From Zygnema cylindricum (taxonomy: Eukaryota; Streptophyta; Zygnematophyceae; Zygnematales; Zygnemataceae): DNA of 64,000 bases. Positions 1 to 10,518 of the stretch are shown here, in pieces. The first letter of the stretch is position 1. The number at the start of each line of letters is the position of its first letter. The notes under the pieces were generated by a model that made no database searches, was not told where the DNA came from, and worked only from the letters and a program-made list of their open reading frames with translations. A program made the translations under genes and the position numbers. Where the stretch lies: positions 151,571 to 215,570 of the forward strand of contig JBBHKE010002277.1 of the NCBI GenBank assembly GCA_037447655.1. Reading direction: 5' to 3'.

Positions 1-570
1 CCGGCAGCGTAGAAAATTGCCAGCTGGGGAGCAGTAGCGTAGAATTATGCCAACGGCCGGCAATGAAGAATTACGCCAGCGGCCGGCAGCGTAGAATTAC
101 GCCAACCGGCGGCAGCGTAAAATCACACCAGCGGCAGGCAGCGTAGAAAACTGCCAGCAAGCGGGCGGCACCGTAGAATTACGCCAGCAGCCGGCAGCGT
201 AGAATTACGCCAGCTGGCGGCGGCGTAGAATTACGCCAGCCGGTGGCAGCCTAGAATCATGCCAGCGGCCGACAGCGTAGAATTACGCCAGCTGGCGGCA
301 GCCTAAAATCACACCAGCGGCAGGCAGCGTAGAAAACTGCTAGCTTGCGGGCGGCACAGTAGAATTACGCCAGCAGCCGGCAGCGTAGAATTACGCCAGC
401 CGGCGGCAGCGTAGAATCACGCCTGCGGCCAGCAGCATAGAAAACTACCAGCTGGCGGGCGGCAGCGTAGAATTACTCCAGCGGCCGGCAGCGTAGAATT
501 ATGCCAGCGTCGGCAGCGTAGCATTACGCCAACCGGCGGGCGGCAGCGTGGAATTATGCCAGCGGTATAG
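1..570. repeat. GC-rich minisatellite, ~30-bp unit
   Basis: About nineteen imperfect head-to-tail copies of a 29-31 bp unit with core GGCAGCGTAGAATTACGCC. Variants replace ATTACGCC with AAAACTGCC or AATCACACC. The variant order is itself repeated: the series starting near 133 recurs near 323, giving a higher-order period of about 190 bp. The array touches the window edge, so its full length is unknown. The last units (about 540-620) decay. I see no credible coding potential; the arginine- and cysteine-rich frame on the minus strand is a by-product of the repeat. Confidence 0.9.
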
Positions 571-699
571 CGGTTTGCACAGCGACGGGCGGCAATGCTA
601 CATCGTGCCAACGGCACGGCCTTGCGTACCTCGGACACAAAAAATCCTTGACAGCCACACCGCCTATATAAGGCTTTCCACAAAGGCGTCTGAAAGACT
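571..699. other. Junction sequence, nothing recognised
   Basis: This short stretch lies between the decayed minisatellite and the first position where copia reverse transcriptase can be aligned (about 700). No gene, repeat or motif is recognisable. It may mark an old deletion breakpoint that removed the 3' half of Cop-G. Confidence 0.5.
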
Positions 700-719
700 C
701 TTATTTATATACTGATTAA

Positions 720-1545
720 TCTTTTCCAAAGATTTACTTAACACAAGCAGATCATCCACATAAATTGCAATAAAATGACACCATTCTCATCTTCAAACAT
801 ATAGATAGAATGGTCAGAACATATTCTGAAATATCCCAGACTAGTGAGAAACTCATCTAGTTTATTGTTCTATTGTGGGGGAGCCTGTTTCAGTCCATAT
901 AAGGACTTTATAAGCTTGCAAACTTTGCTCTTTTCTCCTTCTTCCACAAATCCCTCTGGTTGCCTCATGAAAATATCTTCCTCTAACTCACCATTAACAA
1001 AAGCAGTCTTAATATCCATCTGGTGTATTTCCATGTCTTCCGCTCGTGCCAGACTGAGGAGAATCCTTACTGATGGGAACTGAGTAACTGGAGCAAAAGT
1101 CTCCTCATAGTCAATCCCCTCCTTTTGGGTGAACCTCTTTGCTACCAAACAAGCCTTATATCTCTCAATAGTATTATCAGGGTTCAATTTTAGTTTAAAC
1201 ACCCATTTACAGCCAATCGGTTTTTTTGTCCGGATGACAGTCCCCTAGTTCCAAAGTATTTGCTTCCATAATAGAGGGCGTCTCATCATTTATGGCTTTA
1301 ATCCATATGTTTTTCTCTGGACTGTTTACTGCCTCCGAGTATGACTGAGGTTCATCAGGGTGAGATAGCTCAGTTAACTTGTGAGCCGTATCTTTTTCCT
1401 GTATCCTTTTGCTGCTCCTTCTTCCCCCCTCAAACTTGGAAGTTGGAATGGATGGAAGTCTTCGATTTCTCCTTACTGTCTCATCGGCTCCCCTCTCCAT
1501 TGAAGCCGGTTCCGGTCCCTCCTCTTCTGTCTCCTCCAAGTACAT
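720..1545 (-). pseudogene. Copia reverse transcriptase, N-terminal part
   Basis: Frames at 870-1202 and 1207-1545 encode the start of a copia reverse transcriptase: the FKLKLNPDNTIERYKACLVA stretch, the MDIKTAFVNGEL catalytic strand with its first Asp, and the SLYGLKQAP motif. These align closely with the intact RT of Cop-A at 57895-59691. The second Asp pair should lie near 760, but the frame there is broken. The minisatellite side removes the rest. RT would copy element RNA into cDNA in cytoplasmic particles; this copy cannot. Confidence 0.85.
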
Positions 1546-2940
1546 AGGAATATGTGAGGTTTCCGGTGGATTGCCTTTGTCTTGGATCTCCTCTGAATCT
1601 GCAACCCTGTTTCACTTATGTCCCTTTCGGGCAGGATGGAGTCCTCTTTACCTTCAGACTCCAATCTCATTCTTATCTTTTTGGTATATTTAAAAGGGTC
1701 AAATGATTTCCCTTTATCCATGAAAACTAGGTGTTTCACCGGAATGATATATCTCTTTGCTAAGTCATAGAACCTATATCCCTTGACATCCTCATCATAT
1801 CCTATAAAGCATCCGGGTTTTCCCTTAGCATCTAGTTTCGAGTTTTTCCTATCCGTGTCAAGATTGTAAACTTGGCTACCGAATACTTTAAGGTGAGAGA
1901 TATCTGGTTTCCTTCCCACCCATCTCTCATAACGTGTCATTCGTTTTACAGCTAAGGTAAGGACTCTATTCTTAATGTAGTTGGCATTGTTCATGGCCTC
2001 TTCCCAATATCTCTTTCATATTTTCTTGCCGGCCAACATATTACATGCACTATCTCGTAGTGTTTGTTTCAACCTCTCAACAACCGCATTTTGTTCCGAG
2101 TTATGTGGTACGGTTTTCTAGTGCTGAACTCCCTCATCACTCAAGTATTGCTCAAACTAGTTAGAGGAATATTCCCCCCTATTATCACTCCTTATCCTCT
2201 TAATGGGGGTTCCATGTAACTTCTCACTCCAAGCTTTATACTCTTTGAAGTAAGCTGATGTTTCAGACTTTGTTTTTAGGAAGTAGACTCTAGAGTATGT
2301 GGACAAGTCATCGGTTATTTTCAACATTAACCTCTTTCCTCCAACTGAATGCAGTTTTGCAAGTCCCTAGATATTTGTGTGGACTAGATCTAAAACTTTC
2401 TCACCTCTTTATGTGGCGGCTTTGGGAAAGGAAAGTCTGTGAGCCTTACCTTGAGCACAGCCACTACAATCATTCATCATTTCATTATCCTCAAACTAAA
2501 TGCCTTCTACTACCCGATGCTTTTTCATTTTACTCAACCTATCAAAATGCACATGCCCCATTCGTTTATGCCAAATCATCAACTAAGGAACACCAACATT
2601 GTAAGCATTCTTCTTTTCTTTACTCAGGCTAAGCCTAAACATTCCTTGGCTACCTTTATATGCCGTGAAGTAAACTTCATCCCTATACTTAGTTGTAAAG
2701 ACTCTCTTTCTAGTGAAGGTATCAAACTCTTTGTCATCTAACACAAACGTAGAGACAAGATTTTTACTCAGTTGAGGAATGTAGAGTACATATGAGATTG
2801 TGAGTATAGAAGTCTTACCCTCCACTAAGACTTTCAGATCTACTTACCCCACTAGATCAGTAGGAACCACTCTCCCATCCCTATACTCTATCTCTACAGT
2901 ATGGATTTTTTTTTTTAGCTAAGTGAAGAGTTCTTTATCA
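1473..2940 (-). pseudogene. Copia integrase and protease remnant
   Basis: The frame at 1473-1994 carries the integrase C-terminal part: the YERWVGRKPDISHLKVFGSQ region, then GYDEDVKGYRFYDLAKR. Further 5' on the minus strand, 2000-2580 still reads as degraded integrase core, and 2583-2825 matches the stretch between protease and the zinc-binding domain. The HHCC and DDE residues cannot be read in one continuous frame. Integrase would insert cDNA into the genome. This copy is inactive by multiple stops and frame changes. Confidence 0.8.
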
Positions 2941-4075
2941 CGACACATATGCATCGATGCACCAATCGATGATCCATCCATCATGTGGAGCTTCCCGAAT
3001 TGCTCCAAGGGCACACTTCTGTCTCCGAGGGATCTCCTTCTCCTCCAGACTCTCGTCAAGAAGAAGCTTTCCATCCTCTTCAGAAGACTTATCCTCGGTT
3101 TCTCCTATCACTTTTGTGACCACTAGTGCCTTTTTTTCCCTACGGAAGAACCCCCTCCACGGTTCTATTGGAGCCTCAGCTCCGACAGCTTGACACAATC
3201 CGCGATAAAGTGTCGCGGCTTTTTGCAAAAATGACAAAGGCCATTTGGGGGCCTTCGTCCTCTAGACTGATCTCTTTCCCTTTTTTATGGTTTCTTCGGG
3301 TCCTTCCCCCATCGGTCTCCTCCTGCAGCTAAAGCTTGAATGCTCTTTCCTCCTCTCCTAATCTGCATGGTGTTTTCCTGCAAAAGTATCATCCGAACCA
3401 CTATATTCCACTTCCATGCACTATTAGTCATTTCCTGTACTCAGTACACTATGTTTTTATACTCGTCTGGTAACTTTATGATGAGAGTGTTAACTTTCAT
3501 TTTCATTGTACATGTCCATCCGACACTTTCCATCTCCATATACAAAGAAGAAAGGTCATTGCATTAATCTAACATCTTTCCTCTTTTGTAAGTGTAACTC
3601 ACTAGCTTTTGCTCACCTATCTAGAGCTCCTGAATAGTACCAGCTCTATAGATCTCCACAAAACACAACCACAACTCCTCGGCCTTGTAAATGTGAAGGT
3701 GAGGGGTGGCCAAAGCTTGAGTGAGGTGCCTTAGAATGAAGTTATTGGCAGCCATGTTTCCGTCTTCCCACATTTGAGTATCGTTCTCCACGGTCTTCAC
3801 GGTCGCCGCTTTTGTTGCCGTGGCATTAGGGGTGAGGGGTGTCTCCTGCCCTTTCCCCTTTTCGGACACATTGTTGTCCCCATCATCTTCCTCCTCCGCG
3901 GGAGCAGTCGCGTTTGCTGGAAACCTTACTCCTCCAAATCCTGGCGGAGTTCTCGAAGGTGGACGTTTCACTTGTCCACTAATGATACCTCAGTATCGTT
4001 TTTCGCACAAAGCCCCCATCATCATGGCTTCCTAATAGATGAACCCAGATCCATTGAAGGTGGGCAACCTAGAGG
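2938..4075 (-). pseudogene. Copia gag remnant
   Basis: Two frames (2938-3237 and 3621-3971) match the copia gag of Cop-A and Cop-C. They include the PRRQKCALGAIREAP segment with IIDWCIDAYVS, where protease DSGAS should be, and the upstream gag part with FILRHLTQALATPHLHIYKA. Between them the gag centre and CCHC knuckle are in shifted frames. The protease Asp-Ser-Gly site is mutated. Gag forms the particle that packages element RNA; this copy is a pseudogene. Confidence 0.8.
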
Positions 4076-4089
4076 GTGGGCCTATAACT

Positions 4090-4924
4090 TGAAATTCACT
4101 GTCCTCTGTTGGACTACAGAATATAGGAAGCCTCTAGATAGTTTTTAACTAATCCAATTCAAGCCACAACCACTGCTTCCCAAGAAGGCAAACTAACAGT
4201 TTGACTACACCCTTGTACAGCTTGGACTCCTTTGAGTTTGTAGCAAAAAGATTCATTGAAATCGGCGAACCAGCCGATAAGTTATGGGGTGGCAAAGATA
4301 CCTATTTTATACAAACCCTGAAGGGGAGAGGTGATTGTATCTAAAAACACTAAGTGCTGATTCCCGCTAATACCTCATATTTATTAAAGTACGTACCAAT
4401 TATATTGTTGTATCGTACCAAAAAGTACTACAGTCGGTGTACCTTTTGTACAAAAAATGTACGACAAGACTATTACGTGGACGCATGCCCTATTTTTACT
4501 CGTCCATAGGTTCTTCGGAATTCCCGCGACCAAATATGATCTCTCCACGTGGCGCTAGGTCATGCCATGTCATTAAAAGCCAAAGTGACCACTCCTAAAT
4601 AAATATATATCTATAACACCCTATAGCATTTAGCATTGGTCCTAGTCTAATAAAATAAAGCTGACCGCTACCGGCCAACTTGACAGACGCCAGGTACCGC
4701 AATCAAATCCTGGGTCCGTCACGTATCTTTTTAGTAACCGACTAAAAATAATTGTCTGTTGAACTAAGGCAGCCATGGTTCAACCACCCTCTCAATCCTT
4801 TAATGACTACAACAAGTATGGGGGCTAGAGAGAGGAGGTGGAGGCACGCTGTCCGTCCTTTTCTTTTTCCTTTTATACTATTATATACATACCTAGAAAA
4901 TACTCTAGAAATCTATTAATTTCA
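4090..4924 (-). repeat. Cop-G 5' LTR
   Basis: On the minus strand it runs from TGAAATTAATAGATTTC to a CA end abutting a degenerate primer-binding site at 4076-4089 (two mismatches to the site in Cop-A). It contains the CCATGG block near the 5' end, an antisense tRNA-like segment around 4650-4725, and a GTAC array at 4389-4462. Length is about 835 bp. The 3' LTR partner is not in the window. Confidence 0.8.
4389..4462 (-). promoter_or_regulatory. GTAC array of Cop-G LTR
   Basis: GTAC occurs at 4389, 4393, 4415, 4425, 4439, 4448 and 4459. Five of these keep the spacing seen in Cop-A, with one base of slippage at the outermost site. GTAC is the known core of SBP-domain (SPL/copper-response) binding sites in green organisms. 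That role here is inference. Confidence 0.5.
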
Positions 4925-5480
4925 AGAAATTTCGCATTATCGTTGGGTTGTACAATGTCCGTACGGAAAGTACTCCGGTACCTGTACTTTCTTGTACGGT
5001 ACACTCCTGTGATTGGTCAGTATTTCAGTACTAGAGGGTTAGAGAGGGGTTTAGGACTTAGAATATTTTGGGTAGGTAGCCCCCTCTCCCACAGAGCATC
5101 TTGTATAAAAGGCTAACTTTGGCCAACCATAACAATCAACTCAGTTAAGAACTTTTCAGTGATTGTTTTTGCTGTGGACTCAAGGGATTCCAAGCTACAC
5201 AGGGATGTAGTCTGTGAGTGTGTTTTCTTGTCAGGGTGGCTGCATTTCTAAGAGAAAGTCAAAGTGGGGAATGTTATCCAAAACTCATATTCTAACTTTT
5301 CATTCTGTGGTGGAACTAAGCACACAGAAAGTCTTATTTCACAGAGGTGAAGGTGTAAAGGGGTTCTCATTGTCAAGGGGTCAATTATTTAGGTTTATAT
5401 AAACTTGGAGTCGGCATTATCTAGATTAGTTTTTTTGGACCTGCGAATTCTGTGTGGTAATGGAGCCCATAAAATTAGAT
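4925..5480 (+). repeat. Plus-strand copia LTR fragment (promoter to U5)
   Basis: The sequence matches the right half of the plus-strand LTR at 39547-40489. It has GTAC sites at 4950, 4961, 4970, 4984 and 4994, TATAAAA at 5104-5110, the conserved GGCTAACTTTGGCCA start region, and a degraded U5 end near 5480. It is probably the older LTR into which Cop-G inserted. Confidence 0.75.
5104..5110 (+). promoter_or_regulatory. TATA box of copia LTR
   Basis: TATAAAA sits just upstream of the conserved CTAACTTTGG block shared by all copia LTRs here, and about 75-150 bp downstream of the GTAC array. This is the expected position of the U3/R core promoter. Confidence 0.6.
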
Positions 5481-5631
5481 CACACACATTCACACACCCA
5501 CATACCCCCACACATCAACACATTCCCACACACCCCACACACCCAGACACACCCACCCACACCCACCCACACCCACCCACATACACACACACACAAACAC
5601 ACACACAAACACAAACACACATACACACACA
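5481..5631. repeat. CA-rich microsatellite
   Basis: Roughly 150 bp of CA and CCCA repeats with occasional T interruptions, directly abutting the left end of a solo LTR at 5632. The histidine/threonine/proline frames across it are artefacts. Confidence 0.95.
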
Positions 5632-6641
5632 TGAAACTCTGAGGCCTCCATAGAATCTCAAAAAATGCAATTTATACTAAGTCGCTAGGATAACCTTGCC
5701 CCCCTTTGGTTTCACCAAAAATAAGTGCCACCTTGGCACACAATAACTTTGACCAGCCTCACCTTGTGAAGACAAGACTTTCTTGAGTTAAAAGCAAAAA
5801 GAATCAAGTAGTTTGCTCCCCTAAGCAGTGAATTATGGATGGTCAAAAGATGAATAGAAGCACTGAGGGAGAGATGCGGCTACCTAAGATTTTGCTAAGT
5901 CCTAAACCCCTCTCTAAACCCTCTACTACTAGAGTATGGCACCAATCAAACATTATATCGTATAGAAAGGTAATGGTGCGGGAGTACTTTCTGTACAACA
6001 ATCGTACGGCATGGCCAATGATATGACGCTTGCCTTATCCAAACTCATTTTGGGGCTTTCCGAAGATGCTGCCAGCAAATGAGGTGTTACCACGTGTCAC
6101 TGGGTGTGGTTGTGACAAAAAACACTAAAGCGCCATTCCTCTAAGTTGACTCCCATCGTGGCAGTCTAATCCTAAACAGACTTTTAAATCTCAGTCGTCG
6201 AAACAAATATGCGATATACTTGTTTCGTGATGTACCCTAATCCCTACTATATATAAATGCGTCTATGTGCTAAGAATGTGAATGCTGTGTTGAATGAATT
6301 TCTCTACTGGTACATCATTAAATAGCTATTGCACCTTATAAATCTCAACACAGTTTTTTGGTTATATGACAAAGCTAACGGCTACAATTTACTTTGACGA
6401 ACTGTAGCTACTAGTATAAAATCCAAGGTCCGTCAAGCCCTTTTTGGTAAATCTACTAAACACCTGTAGCTTGTCTCTCTAGAGAGCTTAAGCACCCATA
6501 GCTGTAACTCCCTATCTAGCCTTCAGTGACTACGACAAGTGTGGAGGTTTGAGAGAGGAGTTAGAGGCAGACTACCTCTGCTTTATTTTTATTTTACAGT
6601 TTAAACTTAGAAAATATACAAAGAAATCGTTAATTTCTACA
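5632..6641 (-). repeat. Solo copia LTR (minus)
   Basis: The left end TGAAACTCTGAGGCCTCC and right end TAATTTCTACA are the two ends of the Cop-A type LTR in minus orientation. No primer-binding site, coding region or polypurine tract adjoins it, so it is a solo LTR of about 1010 bp. Three GTAC sites survive at 5984, 5993 and 6004 in the standard spacing. Flanking 5-mers (ACACA, ACGTA) do not match, so the target duplication is lost or the flanks were rearranged. Confidence 0.8.
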
Positions 6642-6951
6642 ACGTAGTAAAAGGTAGCTTTTGATTGGTTTGAAAATGCTACGTTGTTAGTCAAAGATTT
6701 CGCATGTTTTTGCATTGGTCAATCGTAGTCGCAACTGATCATTGATTGGCCTAGGTGAAAACATGTTTGACAGAGCTTTTACTCTAGCCTGGCTGGTTCA
6801 GGGCAATGATGGATAAATGGTGAAGACCAAAAGAAAAGTGGGCATCTTTTCATTTGGAAAAGTTTGTGGAAATTCTCGATGAATCATGGTCCTGAGCAGA
6901 TAATATATCATGCCGCATCGTGTAGGTTTCCCGCGCGAAAGATACCATCCC
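6642..6951. other. Unassigned AT-rich interval
   Basis: No coding frame or known repeat is convincing. A short inverted pair CAACGTAG / CTACGTTG lies at about 6639-6690. The interval may be degraded LTR sequence. Confidence 0.4.
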
Positions 6952-7138
6952 CGCACGTGCGATATTCGGCGTGCGCGCATGATATAATACACACGCGTAT
7001 TTCACACGCACGCGCGGTATTCTGCACTCACGCGCGGTATTTCGTACGCACGCGCGGTATTTTGCACGAACGCGCAATATTTTACATGCATGCGCGGTAT
7101 TTTGTATGCAAGCATGGTTTTAAGCATGCTGTCAAGCT
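6952..7138. repeat. 20-bp tandem array, GCGCGGTATTT core
   Basis: About nine copies of a 20-bp unit, consensus ACGCACGCGCGGTATTTTGC, with the centre best conserved and the flanks decaying. The core GCGCGGTATTT is the same motif found singly or as a pair in the U3 of the copia LTRs (for example 62816-62857). The array ends exactly where the gypsy LTR at 7140 begins. Confidence 0.85.
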
Positions 7139-7139
7139 C

Positions 7140-8301
7140 GTGTGCATCTTTGGCACATTTGCACCCCCAGGAGTTCCGGGGCCTCATTCCACCTTGTACT
7201 GACTCTATCGTACGGAGGAGGGGAGGACAACTAGCCGGATCAGAACTTTGTATTTTTATCATGGAGCACAACGCACTTTAGTTCACCTTAAACGGAGGTC
7301 GGACTGCGGAGTTAATCCAGTGCGAAGGTGGCAGCTCCATTACGTGGCATCCGTTATATATAGCTCTAGCGGAGGGGTAAATTGTGGAACGGCACGCAGC
7401 CTTTAAGATTTTCACTTAGATCTTGCTGTTAGCTGTTAGTAGGATGTTAGTTTGGGTCCAACCGACTGGTAGAGCATTTATGACACCGGGTCAAAGCTAG
7501 ACGTTTCACGTCAATTCAGAACTTTGTTGCTTGCTAGTGTATCATAGGAAGCCCTGTGGCTGTGGTTCTAGCAGCAACCAGCCACCTAAATTTTTGCCCT
7601 GAGTGTAGTAGAGTCTGTTTTGTCTTATGCCCATAAGATAGCAATTTGTGGCCGCTGATTAGCTTTTGGAATTCCTTTGACTTTGGCACTTGCAGTAGGA
7701 CAAGCTTTGGTTGTTAAAGGCACTTGAGGCCGAAGGAGACAGGTTGATTTTTCAGTACTGTCTCCTGAGAAAACCCCCATAAGAATTAAATCAATCTTTT
7801 TGTTGGAGAACATTTGCATTGTGTCGTGGACTCTATTGCCATCTTTGTTTTGGATTGTCTTTTGTGGAGATCGTAGCACGGGTGGGTAGTTGGCACTATC
7901 TTCTCTTTGGGCGGTTTGGACTTTCGCTGTTTGAAACTAAGAAGAGTCTTGTCGGATCCTTGCGGTGGAACCGGGAGGGTTGAGGGAGACTCATACCTGA
8001 CTTTGGGGACATTGGGATAGGTTTTCTTGTGCTGAGTTTGGTCATCGTTGCGCTCCGGGGTATGTGAATTCGCTTCATCATTATCATTCATTTCTATCTT
8101 TCATTCCATTCTCTGGGGCAAGGTGATATTGTTTAATCTGAAAAGCCGATATTTGTTATTTCTATGTTTCTGCGTGGGAGTTATTTGCACACTCTTGTGG
8201 TCATCTTTGGGTTTGTCCGGAGTTTTGCGGAAAGGATCGGACGACTCTCATTTCCTTCCTATTCTTTGGAGAGTAGCTGGGAGTGTGGCATTTCGTGGGC
8301 T
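7140..8301 (+). repeat. Gypsy LTR (Gyp-1 family), plus orientation
   Basis: Starts TGTCAAGCTCGTGTGCATC. It matches in inverse orientation the Gyp-1 5' LTR (36781 down to about 35619) and most of 23849-24834. It contains TATATATAGCTC near 7355 and the stretch around GAATTCGCTTCATC near 8065. The last 30-40 bp of the LTR are missing, and the sequence switches abruptly to Cop-B integrase at 8302, with no internal gypsy sequence. Confidence 0.8.
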
Positions 8302-9446
8302 TTAAGTGAGATATGTCTGGTTTCCGGCCTCTCCATCTCTCATAAGGTGTTTGATCTTTTATAGCTAAAGTAAGAACTCTATTCTTGAGATAATTAGCAC
8401 AGTTCATTGCTTCTGCCCAAAACCTTTTTCCTATCTTTTTATGTGACAACATACTTCTAGCACTATCACTTAGTGTTCTATTTAACCTTTCAGCTACCCC
8501 ATTCTGCTCCGGATTTTTTGGAACTGTCTTTTGGTGTTGGACCCCATCTTCCCTCAAAAAAACCTCAAACTGGTTAGAAGTATACTCTCTACCATTGTCA
8601 CTCATTACTCTCTTGATTGGAGTTTCATGGAGTTTTTCGCTCCATGTTTTATATTGTCTAAAACAATCCTCAACTTCTGACTTGTTTTTCAAAAAATACA
8701 CCTGGGAATACCGAGACCTATCATCAGTTATAGTCATCATAAATCTCTTCCCCCACGGTGAGGGCACTCTAGCCGGTTCCCAAATATCTGTGTGTACTAG
8801 ATCTAGAATTTTTTCTCCCTTATAGGTGGTTGTTTTAGGAAAGGGTAATCTGTGTGCTTTACCTTGAGCACATCCACTACAATCACTTATATCATCACTC
8901 TCACTGAATTGAATCCCTTCCACACCTCCCATCTTTTTCATCTCTCTTAACTTATCTAGATTCACATGCCCAAGCCTCTTATGCCACATCATAATATCAT
9001 GAACACCAGCATAATAAAGTTTCTTCGTTTCATTACTTAAGTTCAGCCTAAACATCCCATGACTACCTTTCTCAGCAATGAAATAGACATCCTCCTCAAA
9101 ACTAGCAGTAAAGACTCCTTCCCTAGTGCTAGTGAAAAATCCCTTATCATCTAATACAGATGTAGAGATAAGGTTTTTGTTCAGCTCCGGAATAAACAAT
9201 ACATCGGTGAATGTTAATATGGATGTCTTTCCTTCTACTAACACTTTCAGATCTATCGATCCTACAAGAGTAGTGGTGACTATCCTCCCATCGCCGTACT
9301 CTATCTCTACAGTGGGAATCTTTCTTATCTTAGTGAACAGGTGCCTATCGTTACACATGTGCATTGAGGCACCTGAATCTATAATCTAGCCTGCTTCACC
9401 TTTCAATCCACCGTAAGCACAATTTTGCCTTCGTGGAATTTCAACC
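8302..9446 (-). pseudogene. Copia protease-integrase (truncated)
   Basis: A long open frame (to 9364 on the minus side) encodes the region after the protease site (MCNDRHLFTKIRKIPTVEIE), the MWHKRLGHVNLDKLREMKK and CSGCAQG zinc-binding HHCC module, then the catalytic core. The core has first Asp in LVHTDIW, second in VMSDNGREYT, and Glu in NGVAERLNR. The C-terminal third is lost at 8302, where the frame runs about 34 codons into the gypsy LTR. A stop separates the frame from the protease active-site region around 9390. It would insert cDNA if complete; as it stands it is a pseudogene. Confidence 0.85.
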
Positions 9447-10518
9447 TCAGTTTTTCGCCTCCAACTCCTCATCCAAAAAGAGCTCATCGTCCTCGTCCTC
9501 GGATTCCGCCTCAAGTACCTGTGTGACAAGGGCCTTTTTCTTTCGTCTCGGGGTACCACCGGTCTGCCCCTCCTTTAACCGAAGCTCGGTTAGCTTAGTG
9601 CACTCTGCCATATAGTGCCCCGATTTGTTACAAAAATGACATAAATCTTTGGGAGCCCTTGGTTCGAACTCGTCAACCTTTTTTTTCTGCTCCCTACCCC
9701 CATAGTTTGTGACTGGTTTCCGGGAATCTTTGTTCCTCCAATCGGCCGCTGTTGCCAAGGCTTGGCCACTCTTTTCTCCCCTTCGGATCTCAATCGTATT
9801 CTCTCGAACGAGAATCATCCCTACCACTGAGTTCCATATCCACCTTGATTCCGGCAAGTCCTGCACACGGTTGACTATGTTCTCGAACTCATCAGGTAAC
9901 TTCATCAGTAAGCAGTTAACCTTTTCTTTTTCACTAAAAACTTTTCCTGCACTCTCTAGCTCCACGAAGAGTGTAGCAAGCTCATTGCAAAAATCTAACA
10001 TATTTCCCCTTTTGTATACATACTCTTAAAATTTTTGATCAGCCAACTGTTGTTGCTGAATCGTACCACTTCGGTACATCTCTATGAGAGCCATTCAAAG
10101 ATCGGATGCCCTTTCTACCTGCAAATGAGGACATGCAAGTCCTTGAGTGAGATGGCGTAGGATGAAGTGCTTTGCCGCCATATTGTTGAAACCCTAGGTT
10201 TCAGTATCATTCTCCTCGTTCCTCGGAATAGGTGACATGAATGTTAAACCAGTTGTTATTGGTGTGGTCGCCTCGTTCTCCTTTCTTTTGTCCACCACCT
10301 CTCTTTCCTTTGTTTCCTCCGTTGAAGGTGAATCCTCTTTTCTGGTGAATCTGCTTCCTTTAAACCCTGGAGGAATTCGAAGACTTGATGGACGCCCCAA
10401 TCGTCCACTCACTATCCCCCAAAACCTTTTTTCGCATAGAGCTCCTATCATCATACTTTCCCAGTATATAAAGCCAGTTCCTTTAAAGATTGGTACCCTA
10501 GAGGGTGGGCCCATAACC
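9447..10518 (-). pseudogene. Copia gag (Cop-B)
   Basis: The first frame (to 10194) begins MGPPSRVPIFKGTGF in the primer-binding site; an upstream in-frame ATG lies in the LTR at about 10538. The second frame (10001-9447) carries the middle and end: a UBN2-type gag region with LPDEFENIVNRVQDLP, then the CHFCNKSGHYMAEC zinc knuckle (CX2CX4HX4C), then an acidic tail. The two frames are separated by stops at about 10025-10195. It is otherwise the best-preserved gag centre of this family in the window, about 330 codons in all. Confidence 0.85.
10505..10518 (-). other. Half-tRNA primer-binding site (Cop-B)
   Basis: In element sense the 14 bases GGTTATGGGCCCAC follow the LTR's terminal CA directly. 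They are the exact complement of the anticodon stem-loop of plant initiator tRNA-Met (GTGGGCCCATAACC, from memory) rather than of a tRNA 3' end. Drosophila copia and Ty5 are known to use such half-tRNA priming. Confidence 0.75.

Larger units (their letters stand above)
700..4924 (-). mobile_element. Cop-G: 5' half of a Ty1/copia element
   Basis: Reading on the minus strand, the order is LTR (4924-4090), degenerate primer-binding site (4089-4076), gag, protease, integrase and the first part of reverse transcriptase. It stops near 700. RNase H, the end of RT and the 3' LTR are missing. All frames carry stops and frameshifts, so this is a dead copy. Order and motifs match the intact copia pattern of Cop-A. 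It appears to have inserted into an older plus-strand copia LTR whose remainder follows at 4925. Confidence 0.85.

Noticed and set aside
1-570. CRISPR-like array
   Set aside because: Units are contiguous and variable with no constant repeat and unique spacers; the setting is a eukaryotic repeat region.
417-683. 88-codon cysteine/arginine-rich frame on the minus strand
   Set aside because: It follows the 30-bp tandem repeat; periodic residues are explained by the repeat.
5405-5653. Histidine/threonine-rich small proteins
   Set aside because: Direct translation of the CA microsatellite in two frames.
5632-6641. Target-site duplication for the solo LTR
   Set aside because: Flanking 5-mers ACACA and ACGTA do not match.
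6850-7271. Overlapping frames on both strands around the 20-bp array
   Set aside because: Open because the repeat lacks stops; no motif and no homology visible.
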